Shown here: positions 47,087-58,999 of the stretch, one piece after another | How positions within the stretch are numbered: position 1 is the first letter of the stretch | How the letters are laid out: each line of letters begins with the position of its first letter | Source of the DNA: Cryptomeria japonica | Taxonomy: Eukaryota; Streptophyta; Pinopsida; Cupressales; Cupressaceae | Direction: 5' to 3' | DNA length: 64,000 nucleotides | Assembly: GCF_030272615.1 (NCBI RefSeq) | Contig: NC_081409.1 | Location: 911,610,340-911,674,339 of the forward strand | Notes under the pieces: model-generated | The model's input: the letters and a program-made list of their open reading frames with translations, nothing else | Databases searched by the model: none | What the model was told of the DNA's origin: nothing | Position numbers and translations under genes: made by a program

Positions 47087-49199
47087 TATTGAAATAGATA
47101 AAATAGAATGATGAGAAAGGATTAATAGATTATATGCATTTTGGTTAAATTTTAACAGTAATTTGTTTTATTGAGTTATGTGATGTGACTAAAGAACAAA
47201 AAACTATAATCAAGTGTGAAAACGTAGATTTAAAAGCTATGATAAAAATGTTTTGAAATTTGTTATTGATGACAATTAGGTCACACCCACAAAAATCAAT
47301 CATTGGACACTTTATCTATATATCAACCTATCATGGAAACTTTGTACATACATAGATTTGCTAGTTAACTTCTTAGATAGTAGTCAAGCCTCGTGGTCAA
47401 TGAACAAATATTACTAACATACCAAAAAAGAATGCAAAAGCTAATACAATTAAGATTAATTAGAGAGAAAGATTAAGATTGCCTTTAAAAGGGTTGGGAT
47501 ATTGTAGTTTATTTCATGTCTTAGATACACAACTGCAAACCTTTGACATGCAATTCAATGGGTAACGATTATACAAAAAAATCAAGTTGGGAAGTAAGAA
47601 AACTGAAATTCTAATTGGAAGGACTAAGCAACCTGTGAGGTCATATCCAAGAGACAATATTGTAGTTGTGTCCTAGTCTAGGGAGGCAAAAACCTAAGGA
47701 AATGGATCATTATTGTTATAAGGTGATGGATACAATATATTTGAGTGACAGTGTTAGGGGTAGATTAGTTGGTGTGCCCAAAAAGTCAAGTTGAGTGTTA
47801 GGACCATGTGACATCCACAGAAAGTGAGTAGGTTATGCACTTTAATCCCTTACAATTCCTTGTAATTGGTGTGCATGCAAATATATATTCAAGCAAGCAT
47901 GCTAAATCAAAAATAAAATAAATGAACAACCATGGAAAAGGTATAAATATATAGATTCTAGATTGTGAGCCATTTAGAACAAGCATGTGCTCTCTTTGTC
48001 CTCAACATGCAATATGCATTCATTGGAGACATGTTATTTCATCAAAAGAAAAACATACATGATTTGTATTAGATGGGACACTCTACTCTCTAGAGATATT
48101 ATCTTCTTATGCAATCAACGATAATATTAGGACTCCCTTATAGAACTCATTAAGCTAGCTAACACCAAAGAAAGTACTCAAGGAGTGTTAGCTCCCCCAT
48201 TGTAAATCTCTTCTACCTCTATCTCAACACGTATACTTATACTTTGTCCATCTCAACTCAAGTTATGCCTAGTTCCACCTATAATTCATCTCCCTTTATC
48301 TTTACTCTTAGTATCTATGAATTGATTGCCAATCTCTCCCTCTATAGTGTCTTTATCTTATCATCCCCTACCCATAGTGGTCTTGATGGCCTTACCTCGT
48401 CTCCTTCACTATCTCCTCCTACACCATATCCCCTTGCGCAATTTCCTCCTCCTATTGTATCATCACTATACATGGACTCCTCCTTAGCCTTAATAAGAAC
48501 TCCCTTCATGATCATGCTCTTAGAATCTCCCAAAAAATCTATAATAGAGTCACCATCTTCTATGCTAATACCATAAATCTCTAATGCATCCTTAATCCTA
48601 TTAGGAAAAGGGTGTTCACCTTGCACAAGAAATAATTATTTTATGTTAAATAAATATTTATTTATAGTGCATCTTTAGAGATTTGTTCAACCACATTAAA
48701 TATTTATTTGGGTGCATTTGAAAATTAGTAAGCAACATTAGTTAGATATTTTATGTATGTGATGTTGGAAAAATATTTAATATTAGGAAAAATTAGTACC
48801 AAAAAAGAGAAAATATTTGGGTTAATGGTTTAGGCTAGCTAGTTGGCTTGGCTATCATTTGTATTGAACTCTCTTGTAGAGTGCATATGTGAAGCATAGC
48901 ATGGGATGTGTAGTTGCATGATTACCCATTATACTTAGGACACATGGAAGATTCATATGTGAGGAGCTTTATGTTTTAGAAGTATTCATGGAGATTCTAT
49001 AAGTGCATTGTAATGTTTCATTGTTGAATAATGCATTGAGTATGGATGATTTTAGAGGCTAGGTTCTTTCCTATTGAGGTTTTTATCAGGGTATATCTTG
49101 TGTAATCTTGTGGTATGTATTTGATCATTGCTTTATGGTTATTTTATAAGCTTGTATGCATCATTTTCTCTCATAGAGTTGTGTAGGAAATAATTTGAT
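47087..49199. other. Unassigned AT-rich DNA
   Basis: No family was recognised. A minus-strand frame of 94 codons at 48342-48626 is open but has no recognisable domain and is AT-poor relative to its flanks. It could be a decayed Gag fragment, but I would not call it a gene. Confidence 0.4.
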
Positions 49200-49523
49200 T
49201 GACATGGTAATTTTCTTATGAGTTAGTGTGTATTTGGTTATGAGTTGTCAACTTGTGGCTACCTTAACATTTAAATAAGCTATGAGTATAGTAATCATGT
49301 ATAGATAATTAGGTCATCAAAGAAGTTATAATTAAGTATCAAGATAGGTTGGGTCATAGACAAGGCATAATTATGTATATATAGGACCTAATGGCTAATT
49401 ATTATCACCGTACTAAGTATTGTTTTAAGACTATTGGAGGCATCTCCCTCAAAGTGACAGATTATTATCAACTATTACATATTTCATATTGCATTCTTCT
49501 ATTATGCAATTTGTTTTCTTATA
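49200..49523 (+). repeat. 5' LTR of the small element
   Basis: It shares with 51947-52306 the phrases CTTGTGG-TACC, ATGGCTA-TTATTATCA and TGGAGG. It ends TTATA where the partner ends TTACA. Confidence 0.65.
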
Positions 49524-49525
49524 AG

Positions 49526-49543
49526 TGGTATTAGAGCATGATC
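49526..49543 (+). promoter_or_regulatory. Primer binding site of the small element
   Basis: TGGTATTAGAGCATGATC matches the initiator-Met tRNA complement with one C-to-T change (TGGTATCAGAGC) and lies two bases after the LTR end. Confidence 0.8.
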
Positions 49544-50039
49544 TTGGCACCTTGCAGACAAGAAACACAACATTTAAAAAAAAAATTGGAGATCATTTTG
49601 GGAAGCATATATGTCTCTCATTTTGGCAAACAAATCATGAATTTTTGAGGGTGAGTCAAGGATATATTGTATCATCTTCAATATTTATTTTAGGTTAACT
49701 AGTGGATAATTAAATGATTTATTGTAGAATTAGGGTTTCTATAAATTTTTCTCTTAGGACTACTATTTAGTAATTTTTTTCTTGATTTCTAGAGGGTTGA
49801 ACAAATGAATATTTATCAACATACAATCTTAATTTTAACTAATTTGGATAAGATATAAAGAAGTTTTTGTAAAATTAGAATTTCAACCAAAGTGACTCTC
49901 AAGGATGAAATTTAATGAACTTACCAGAGTTTTCTTGTAGAGAAAGATATAGAGCCAAGCAAGTTATAGAATTTTTTTTTTGTATGATTTATTGTAAAAT
50001 CATTTGTCTCTTGTTAGGAACCGGGAAGGACAATTGTGA

Positions 50040-50055
50040 GGGGGGGGGGGGGGGG
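50040..50055 (+). repeat. G16 homopolymer (C16 on the LTR strand)
   Basis: Sixteen consecutive G lie within the solo LTR, 28 bp from its edge. It is G-quadruplex-prone as RNA or DNA on the plus strand and prone to sequencing error in length. Confidence 0.85.
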
Positions 50056-50604
50056 TGAATCAATTGTCAATAAATTATAACCCAAAACAAATTATTCCAA
50101 CTTAAAACCCAATGTCAGTAAAACAGATTAACAGTTATAGTATTACTGGTACAACTTAATGCATGAAACGGAAAGGGAAACAACATCCACAACACATGAC
50201 ACAGAGATTTTGACGTGGAAACCCTGTAAAGGGAAAAACCACGGTGGGAAACCTTACCCACAATCAGATGATACTACTGCAGATAGTAAGTGATTACAAC
50301 AATGGGGTATGCACATGCAGAAAGACCAACCGCCTAGAGCTCACTGCCCAATCACAAAATTAGGAGTTTCACTGACTACACAGTTGGATGGTTAAATCCA
50401 ATAATCAATGTACTGCTTCAATTTAGCATCTACAGTGTCGAATCCAGTACTGGTTTAAGCTCTATGCATGAGGACCAAACACCTTCATAACCTTTCCTTC
50501 AACCTCCAGATAATATCTGCGTGATTCGCACAAGGATCTGCTTATTTCGCTCTTCACAATGATATTCAATATACACACACTTCTTCCAAATAAGATCTTA
50601 CAAT

Positions 50605-50612
50605 TATTTATA
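50605..50612 (-). promoter_or_regulatory. TATA box of the solo LTR
   Basis: TATAAATA on the minus strand lies roughly mid-LTR, about 590 bp before the LTR 3' end. Confidence 0.55.
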
Positions 50613-51126
50613 CAAAACCTAAGACCTAATCATTAGGTCGGCTCTACAAGATATTACATTTAAATCAATTATAAAATAAGTCTTGGTGCAATACAATATG
50701 TCGGCCTCAATACATTTACACATTATCCAATCAATAAACCATTTCTAAAATGTGTCGTGCTGATCTGGAACATGATTTCCTATACAGGTTCATAACCTGG
50801 ACCTATCTGTCGGTTAAGGCAAATATGTGAACACGATTAGTCCATATGCAAAATGCCAAATGCAAACATCCAATCCATGTCTTCGACATAATCAAATGAT
50901 CTCCAGATGATAACAAGTCATCATCAACTTCTTGAGCTGCCAGTGAAACATATATTGGTAACTGTGCATAAGCCAATATCCATACCGGGATCACAATGTG
51001 TCGATGCATCAACAAACCAATATAACCAGAGTGCCAAATCAACAATGTAGACCTTCAAAAAGATAAGTGTTGACATCAATGACAAAACCAATGCAACACA
51101 TGACGAAGTCATCCATAATACCAACA

Positions 51127-51946
51127 TCTCCATCATGGTCAACCTATAACAAGGGGCAAACAATTCACAACTAGGAAAAAACTTTAGATAATGACGATAT
51201 GGCAAGCATAGAGATTGGTTCCATAATGAACATATGAGGGAAGAAACCAAAAAATTGAAAGCGTGAAATCAAGTTAGAAAATCAAAATGAAGGGTTTGAT
51301 TCTATTGAGAGTTCAATGAACTCTAAGATAAGGGATTCACACTATAATATCTGGAAAGGAGATGAAGTAGTAGAAAAAGAAAAAGAAGAACAAGAACAAG
51401 AAGCTCGAGGAGGAGCATGAAAAGGAATAGGAGAAGAAAGAGAAGAAGAAGAGGAAAAAGAAGGAGAATAAGATAAACCAATAAGATCTTTTCATATATT
51501 ATCACTACTTGAGAAATTCAAAAATTATGATCTTGATCTGGTCATTCAATCAATGCTAGGGTACCATCTACTATCCTTCACCTCTTCCTTAAAGGAACAA
51601 CAAAAGGTTAGAAAAATAAAAGAATGCATTCATTTTCAAGAGGTCCCCTTTAGTCCCAAGGAGAAAAAATAAAGTGAACAAGACATAATAAAGAGACAAA
51701 GAGATCACTACAAAATTCTAACACAAATAGTGCTACCTAAGCTAGATGTAGTGGAAAGACACATCTTGGAGCTAAAATTAATTTTCTAGACACATATGAA
51801 GAAGTTGATAATAAAGATAGTCCCAAAGTACCTCATTAAATGCACATATTTCTTGTCAAAGTCGCCCCATGGGAAGATGAATATTTTATATACAAGCATC
51901 CAGAAATTATTATGTTGAGGACAACGCTTTTGGAAAGTAGGGGGCA
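51127..51946 (+). other. Interior of the small element, decayed coding remnant and PPT
   Basis: A purine-rich stretch (51350-51475) would encode Lys/Glu-rich sequence if translated. The part from about 51590 has interrupted frames that may be Gag remnants. It ends with GGAAAGTAGGGGGCA at 51932-51946, a polypurine tract abutting the 3' LTR. Confidence 0.5.
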
Positions 51947-52306
51947 TGATACACCCCTAATCCTATAGTGTGTGTTGGGTTACAAGTAGTTAGCTTGTGG
52001 TACCTTAACTCCTAAATAAGTTATATAATCATTATTACAATTATATATAGGTAGTTAGTTCATCCTAGGAGTTATAGTTAAGTATATAGGTTTTTCTAGA
52101 TGATAGGCAAAGCATACTTAGGTGTATATAGGAGCCAATGGCTAGTTATTATCATCATATTGAGTATCATTTCTTATTGAAGACGGTTGGAGGTATCACC
52201 CTCAGTGGATTAGTTTGTTTCTCCCTTGACATGCTAGATTACTATCAATTACTTGTAGCATATTTTTTATTATATTTTTCTATTAAATGTAAATTATTTC
52301 ATTACA
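51947..52306 (+). repeat. 3' LTR of the small element
   Basis: It starts TGATACACCC right after the polypurine tract and ends ATTACA. It is homologous to 49200-49523. Confidence 0.7.
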
Positions 52307-53029
52307 ATCTCTCTAGTGTTGTTTGCACCCATCATGCATCATAGTTTGCTATCACCTTAGATTATCTATATTCCTTTGCTCAACCTAATCCTCTCTCTAA
52401 TCTACTTCTTACAAGCATGAGGAAATGATAGACTTACATCACATATTTTTCAAAGTGGGTGTGTGTGTGTGAAATTATTACACATCTTTACAAGAAGAAT
52501 GAAGAAGATTTAGTTTAAGAGTTAGATGGAATGTTTTCATTCACTATAAATAATGGAGAGAATAGTTTTATTGATTCGAATGATGTAATTGACATCACAC
52601 AATTTATTAAGTTTAAGAACTAGAACAAGGGTGAAATATCCATAGAATATTAGAACCCTACCTTTCAAGAATCAAGGTTAATCCTTCCCTAATTGGCATC
52701 CTCTTGTCAATGTCCCAAATCTAGATAATGTGCTAGGTTAGATGTGTATCTACACATAAAAATTAATTAAATTAATAGTTAATTATTACCCTGTATCACA
52801 TAATTAATTAATTTAATCATGTTATACCTTTACCTATTCCCATATTAATTAAATCATATTTAATTAATTCCCCCCTTCCATCCATATAATTAATTTATTA
52901 TATATGTCTCATTTCCTCAAAAGTTTGATTTATTTCAATAAATCAAATTCAACCTCAGGAAATATGTCAGTCTCACTCCTAATCCCAATTAATTAATGAT
53001 GCTCTGCAAAAAGGATTAGAAAATCTGTT
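52307..53029. other. Unassigned AT-rich DNA
   Basis: Runs of TTAATTAAT-type sequence with no frame or repeat ends recognised. Part of it may belong to the neighbouring Tat LTR, whose left edge is uncertain. Confidence 0.4.
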
Positions 53030-53396
53030 TGATGGCAACACACACAAGAGCACAAGAAACAAACGTTAGTGTTAGCAACAAAAGATTATCCTAAACAGGC
53101 ATATCAAGAGAGATATTAAGCATGAAATAGAAAGCATATAAACATAGAATAAAATAGCTAATCAAGATGCTCATAGTTGCTCCTCCCTTGTTCCTCTCCT
53201 CTCCAAGTCCCAAATGAGTGTAGCTCTCAGCTTTTAGCACTAGCCATGGATGCCATATGGAGATTCAAGATAGCTGAATATGATAAGCAAATGCTATGCA
53301 AGTGTAGAGAGTGATGCTATGAGAAAGCTCTATGCTAATGCCAGTATAACAACAATACTCTAATGCTTTTCTTTTTTTGCTTGAGGAGAAGGGTTC

Positions 53397-53404
53397 TATT
53401 TATA
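53397..53404 (-). promoter_or_regulatory. TATA box of the Tat LTR
   Basis: TATAAATA on the minus strand leads into a pyrimidine-rich segment. It divides a U3 of about 1.4 kb from R-U5. Confidence 0.65.
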
Positions 53405-53800
53405 GAAGAAATGGGGAAATGAAGGGTTAAGATTGAATGGTTTAATCAAGGGCCAAGTTTGAAAGTTGGGGATCCATGTGCACAATTGGCACCAATAAAA
53501 TGGTGACAAGTGTCAACATAGGATTGGGTTGAGAGAAGAGGTTGGAGGCATTAAAGGCCTGAGAAGACCTCATGGTTATCTAGAGGCTAAGGGTCAAGTC
53601 CAAATTAAGATTACCCACTGGATTAAGAGTTAATCCAAGGATAAACCTTTGTGCAAATGTTTAAGAGATAATCATGGTCAAAGCATTAATGGCCTGATGA
53701 GACCTTTTGGTTGGGTAGAGGTTGAGTCAAAACAAATGTTTTAACCATGTGGGAGGGTTTGAGGTAACCATTAATGGTTATTGGAGACTTTGGGGATTAA

Positions 53801-53904
53801 GTGGTTGAAGGTTGAAAGCCTTCAATGGTTATCAAAGACTTTGAGCCATTTAGTGGTTGAAGGTTGAAAGCCTTTAATGGTTATCAAAGACTTTGAGGGT
53901 TTGA
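53801..53904 (+). repeat. 52-bp tandem repeat in U3
   Basis: Two units start GTGGTTGAAG at 53801 and 53853. Parts of the unit (AATGGTTAT...GACTTTG) also recur at 53771-53795. Confidence 0.85.
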
Positions 53905-54159
53905 GAAGTGACTTCCCTTTTGCTTAGAAATGTGACAAAGTTTAGAGAAGGGGTTAGGTTATTTAGAAGTGATTAGAAAATTCTAGAAGGGGTTTAGGCA
54001 TGCAAGTGGATTTTGTAGGAAAATGCAAGTGGGAGAAATTTTGGTATTTTCAATTAAAATAAAATCATTTATTTCAATTAAATGGTGTAATTTGCATTTG
54101 GATAAATATTCAATTAAATATTAATTTGTTTAAATGAGAAAAATGAAGATAAAGCATTA

Positions 54160-54300
54160 AAATGCTTGAAGACTTTGAGGGAAACCATTAAAGGCTTGAA
54201 GACTTTAAGGAAAACCATTAAAGTCTTAAGAAGACTATAGAAAGAAGCCATCAAGTTTGAAGACTTTAAAGCCATCAAGTTTGAATACTTTAAGGGAAAC
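54160..54300 (+). repeat. About 30-bp degenerate tandem repeat in U3
   Basis: GAAACCATTAAAGGCTTGAA-like units with GAAGACTTT occur about five times. Confidence 0.75.
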
Positions 54301-54321
54301 CATTAAAGGTTTCAAGTGGGT

Positions 54322-54500
54322 GAGGATAAATAGGATTTTAAATAAATAATTTATTTAAAATAGTTGTGCAACTTGCTTTTGTAGGAAAATATAAGTGGGT
54401 GGAGGATAAAGGTGATTTAAATAAATTATTTATTTAAAATAATTGTGCAACTTGCTTTTGTAGGAAAATACAAGTGGGTAGAGGATAAAGGTGATTTAAA
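54322..54500 (+). repeat. About 80-bp tandem repeat in U3
   Basis: Units starting GAGGATAAA at 54322, 54402 and 54481 contain GTGCAACTTGC and TTTAAATAAAT. The third unit is partial. Confidence 0.85.
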
Positions 54501-54799
54501 TAAATGTTAATTTATTTAAATGTGAGAGGTGGGATTTTGGGGGATTTAAATAAATATTAATTTATTTAAATGTGAGAGAAGATTTAATTAAACAAATATG
54601 ATTTATTTATTTAATTAATGGTCTGAATTTGGTTAAGTGAATTAAATCAAATAAATTGAATAATTTATTTAATTAATAGGAGAAGAGGGTTAAGATGAAT
54701 TAATTAAATATTAATTTAATTAATTACTAATTGATGGTTAAATAATCAAATAAATACTAAGTATTCATTTAATTAAGTGGACAGATTTATGTGACTACA

Positions 54800-54815
54800 T
54801 TTGCCCCTCTTTGAG
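54800..54815 (-). promoter_or_regulatory. Polypurine tract of the Tat element
   Basis: On the minus strand CAAAGAGGGGCAAA directly precedes the LTR start TGTAGTCAC. Confidence 0.82.
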
Positions 54816-54908
54816 ACGGTGCGGTTTATCGCGTCATTTCAAAGAAAGAAAAATAGGTGTGAAGAAATGCCCCATAAAATGTAAATTTAATGGGTGGTAT
54901 GCCCCCTC

Positions 54909-54951
54909 GAGAGATGGGCCGATTTTTTTTTGAAAAATCGGGCGATCTCTC
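54909..54951. other. 19-bp inverted repeat (hairpin) near the polypurine tract
   Basis: The arms GAGAGATGGGCCGATTTTT (54909-54927) and its near reverse complement (54933-54951) have a 5-base loop and two mismatched positions. It lies about 95 bp from the primer tract. Confidence 0.8.
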
Positions 54952-56685
54952 AAAAAAGAATGAAAAGTGGAGGGGAGGTAGAATAGAAGAAATTAGAACT
55001 AATGATGAAAGAATGGGAGAAAATAGAGTGAATATGAAGAAACAACAAGCCAGCGAGTACCCTGAGGTCATGCGAGAGATACATAGCAGAGGTAGTGTGG
55101 GGTTTGGATTGATGCTATACAATTGATCAAAATTGGTTGGACAATCTGGTGCAATTGGTTTAATTGCCCCAGTCAAGTCAAAGCGTGACAGTTGATGTCA
55201 GTTGGTCGCTTGGACATGATAAAGTCTGAGTAAGTGAATCAAAGTGACCTGATGTGACTTAGACAATTGATGTAATTGCCCGATGAAGTCAAGGTATATG
55301 AAGCAAAACACTCGTTAAGACGTAGACAATTGATGTAATTGTCCATTGGATTGTGTTTGATTGGTTGATCAATTGATAGTGTGTGCGTGTGATGGATGGT
55401 TGTGAGGAATCATGGCAACCCCGTTGAGACTAGGTCATTATGATAAATGCCTGTTGTAGTCTAGGTTTGCCATAATCGATTACCTGTTGAGACCCGAAGA
55501 TACTTGATCAGAGTATCTGTTGATAGTCTAGGTGTGTGGGAGTCGATGTATCTGTGTAGACAGAGTAACTGGCTTAATTTTTTTGGATGAGTGAGGATGG
55601 GAAGCGATGAAGGGATTAGGATGATGTTGATGATCAAGATAGGGAGGGTGAGGGGGGATTTGATGTTAGATAGAAGATATGGAGGACTAGGACCGAGTCC
55701 TATGGAAGAAGATGAGTAAAATAGAGTATGCATTATTATGACTATGTATGCATGATATGTAGCTATTATGAATGTAGGGATGGGTGGAATGCAACGAAAT
55801 GCAATATATACAGATGAGGTGGAATGATGATCCATGGTGCTTTATTTTTCATCATTGAGCTTTAAAATGTTGTAAGAAAATACAAGCAACTTGACATAAA
55901 GATTCAAGATGACCAGAGTATTTCTTACATGGATTTTATATAGCAAGTGAATACAAGCAACTTGATATAATGGATCAAGTTGACCTGAGTATTGCTTGCG
56001 GAATAGACAAGGATTATCTCCTTTCATGCATGACTTGGATCGTCCTCCTTGATCTTAGGCTGATCATATCCTGAGACAAGTGCATACCATAATAAGAGAT
56101 AAAACCTTTATCCAGTTTGGATGAGGTAGGAGGAACCAAAGAAAAAGCATTGTACCTGCAAACAAACAGTATATACATAAAGAATAAAGAATAAGGATCC
56201 TTGGTAATGGTGCATGCCCATATGGTCGAGGTATACGCTGTAGTCAGCAAGCCGTAGTGATCTATGACTATATTTTTGCATATGATCACGTAACTTAGTG
56301 AACTTCCCACGTAGACACCATTAGTACATGCCCCAGAACTTCATCGGAAATAATGCGCAAACGATACAAAACAATCCTGAAAGATCCTGATACAGATAAA
56401 TGAATGAATTACTCACAAATCAACCAAGTATTTGATAGCTTAACATAATTTTCTTGTCAAAGAAAACGTCATTTTTGTCTTTGTTTTGGTAAGGAAGTAT
56501 GCATCCTTGTTGAAGACAGTTTGATTGTTGATGTCGATTTGTGTTGGGCAATTTTTGATAAGTGATCATCGTGCGAGTGTTTGTCAATGTTTGTTTTGTA
56601 TCTGTGTGGATGAGTATGTACAAAGTGTTGCCATGTTTTTGTTTGATTTTTGATGGTTTTTCGTTGTTTTTGGACTTTGTATTGT

Positions 56686-56852
56686 TTTTGAATGTTTTTG
56701 GTATTTTGTGAGACGTTTTTGAATGTTTTTGGATTTTGTGAGACGTTTTGATTGTTTTTGGATTTTGTGAGACATTTTTGAATGTTTTTGGATTTTGTGA
56801 GACATTTTTGAATGTTTTTGGATTTTATGAGACATTTTTGAATATTTTTGGC
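56686..56852 (+). repeat. 30-bp tandem repeat, about six units
   Basis: Units read TTTTTGAATGTTTTTGG with a GATTTTGTGAGAC tail. A further echo is at 57190-57225. The short Lys/Ser/His-rich open frame across it on the minus strand is a by-product of the repeat. Confidence 0.9.
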
Positions 56853-57250
56853 AATGAATCACTAGTAATGTAGAATCCACTTCCATCATCTAGATTGTAA
56901 GGGCATTGCCCCCAAGTTGGATATGATTTATGAAAAAGCGGGATGCTAGACGCATGAAGTACTTTCTTTGATTACAGATCAAATAACAAGCCATGGTTAG
57001 ATGGATGGGTGTGTGTATGTATGAATGTGATCGCAACGAGCCTGAAAGATACTGGAGCCATTGTCTTTACGAGTGGTGCCTGTTTGCCAGGTTTTCACCA
57101 TCGTACTTACCCAAGGTGCCACTGGAGTGGTTGTTCACCGTTTGGATGCATGATTTTTTTTAATAATTTTTTTTTGTATTTCTTCAAGACATTTTTCTGA
57201 ATGTTTTTGGTATTTTTTGGTATGCAGGGGAGCCTGATGCTCTGTACAAC

Positions 57251-58999
57251 TTAGGTATAAAACCATTTGAGATGCATGTTGTTGATTGGATCTGCGAGCG
57301 GTTCTCCTTCTGAAGTAGCCAACTGATATGCCCCGGACCCGAATACAGCAGTGACAACATATGGGCCCAGCCAGTTTGATTCAAACTTGCCCTGATGTTC
57401 TTTGTTTGGTTGGTTGCGAGGATTCTCTCATAGAACAAGATCACCTACCTCAAATGTACGAGGTCTAACTCGGTGATTGTAGCTTCTGCTCATGCGCTGC
57501 TGATAGGCTTTGAGATGGTTGTATGCAGCTTGTCGCTTCTCATCAAGTAACTCTAAGTCCTGAAGACGTGAGACTCTGTAAGCTTCATCATCAATGAGAT
57601 TGTGCAAGGAAACCCGTAGTGATGGTATCTCGACCTCAATAGGCAAGATAGCTTCTGTACCATAGACCAATGAATAAGGAGTTGCACCTGTAGGGGTTCG
57701 AATGCTAGTTCGATATGCCCATAGTGCTGGATTTAGTTGAACATGCCAATCACGGCCAGCATCATTGACTGTCTTTTTGAGGATTCTTAATATGTTTTTA
57801 TTGGATGCTTCGGCCTGACCATTGCCTTGTGGGTAATAGGGGGTGGAAAAGCGGTGTTGGATATGAAATTTCTCACAAAGTTCACGAACATCCTGATTTT
57901 TGAAAGGGAGACCATTATCTATGATGATGGACATGGGCACACCATATCGGTAGATGATGTAGTTGAGGATGAATGAGGCGATCTGCTTGCCGGTGACTTG
58001 GGTAAGTGGAACAGCTTCGATCCACTTTGTGAAATATTCGGTGGCGGTAATAATAAATTTGTGGCCATTGGATGAAGATGGATGAATCTTACCCACAAGG
58101 TCAAGGCCCCATTGACAGAAAGGCCATGGTGTCGTGATTGGTTGCAGTTCCTGGGCTGGTGCATGTATCAGGTCGCCATGAACTTGGCATTTCTTGCATT
58201 TTCTGACAAAGTAGTAGGAATCCTTTTCCATAGATGGCCAATAGTATCCATTGCGCAGGAGTTTCTTGGCTAGTGACAGACCACTTGAGTGAGTCCCACA
58301 AATTCCTTCATGGACCTCTTCCAAAGCCTTTGTTATCTCACCTTGTTCCAAACATCGAAGGAGAGTACCATCAAGACTGCGTCGGTATAGGGTTTCGGCA
58401 ATAATGGTATATCGAGCAGTTTGGCGAATGAAGGTTTTACGTTGGTTATTTGATTGGTTGGGAGGAAGGGTGTGATCGCGGAGATAGGTGTAGAACTCAC
58501 CGTACCATGGGGATTCAGAACCGACAAGGTGACATATCATCTCAGATTCAGGGATATCATAAGCAGGGATCCAAAGCTGTTCTACCAAGAACTCGTAGCG
58601 TGTTGAATTTTGTGGAAGATCTAGTAGAGACGCGATGGTAGCCATGGCGTTAGCAGCTCGATTCTGATCTCTTGGTATTTGCTCAAAAGTGATAGTAGTA
58701 AATGATGCCTTTAGATTGTCCACCATTTGCTTATATGGCATGAGTTTATCATCCTTGGTCTGATATTCATCTGTTGCTTGTCGAATGACTAGTTGGGAAT
58801 CGCCATATACTTGCAGTTCTTGTAATTTCCATTGTACGGCTAACCTGAGTCCTGTGATCAAGGCCTCATACTCTGCTATGTTGTTTGTGCATGTAAATGT
58901 GAGCCTGTAAGACTTCGGGATGCTATCACCTTGAGGTGTGATAAACAAAATGCCTGCCCCCGAGCCATGCCTAGTGTATGACCCATCAAAATATAGTTT
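57251..58999 (-). pseudogene. pol: Tat Pol, distal part: archaeal-type RNase H and integrase
   Basis: It follows the stop at 59000 in the same frame and ends at TAA 57251-57253. One more stop (TGA, 57428-57430) lies just before the integrase C-terminal segment. The RNase H has YFDGSY, AEYEAL and VYGDSQ with the first three acidic residues, but the fourth (usually A-D in the last helix) reads A-N. Integrase shows an H-H-C-C zinc finger, then D, D (IIDNG) and E (NGQAEAS). The C-terminal part has G-P-Y-V-V and L-K-W-F-Y. This part would remove the RNA primer and insert the cDNA. Confidence 0.9.

Larger units (their letters stand above)
50012..51126 (-). mobile_element. Solo LTR, minus orientation (1115 bp)
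   Basis: The plus-strand edges are TGTTAGGAACC and ACCAACA, i.e. TG...CA. The flanks TCTCT (50007-50011) and TCTCC (51127-51131) agree at 4 of 5 bases as a decayed target duplication. A minus-strand TATAAATA lies at 50605-50612. There is no primer site or coding sequence inside, so it is a recombination product of a full element. A run of 16 G lies near its 3' end. Confidence 0.65.
49200..52306 (+). mobile_element. Small non-autonomous LTR retrotransposon
   Basis: The order is 5' LTR (49200-49523), an initiator-Met-type primer site (49526), a short interior, a polypurine tract (51932-51946) and 3' LTR (51947-52306). A solo LTR (50012-51126) is inserted in the interior; without it the element is about 2 kb. 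The LTRs are clearly related but strongly diverged, so it is old. The interior has no intact pol. No target duplication was found, so the outer ends are approximate. Confidence 0.7.
53030..54799 (-). repeat. 3' LTR of the Tat element (left edge approximate)
   Basis: On the minus strand it opens TGTAGTCACATAAATC immediately after a polypurine tract. A TATA box lies at 53397-53404. The end near 53030 is a guess because the partner LTR is outside the window. U3 is rich in local tandem repeats. Confidence 0.7.
54816..57250 (-). other. Long 3' region of the Tat element
   Basis: About 2.4 kb between the Pol stop and the polypurine tract has no convincing domain in short open frames on either strand. 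It contains a hairpin near the tract (54909-54951), a six-unit 30-bp repeat (56686-56852) and a second purine tract (minus-strand AACTTGGGGGCAAT near 56906-56919). Tat elements typically carry long 3' regions, some with an extra frame; none is evident here. Confidence 0.7.

Noticed and set aside
48342-48626. 94-codon minus-strand frame as a gene
   Set aside because: The sequence gives no recognisable domain, the antisense strand is also open, and no promoter or family context supports it.
54826-55176. Extra gene in the Tat 3' region (either strand)
   Set aside because: Short frames overlap the hairpin and purine tract and have no domain; a Tat-type extra frame would be longer.
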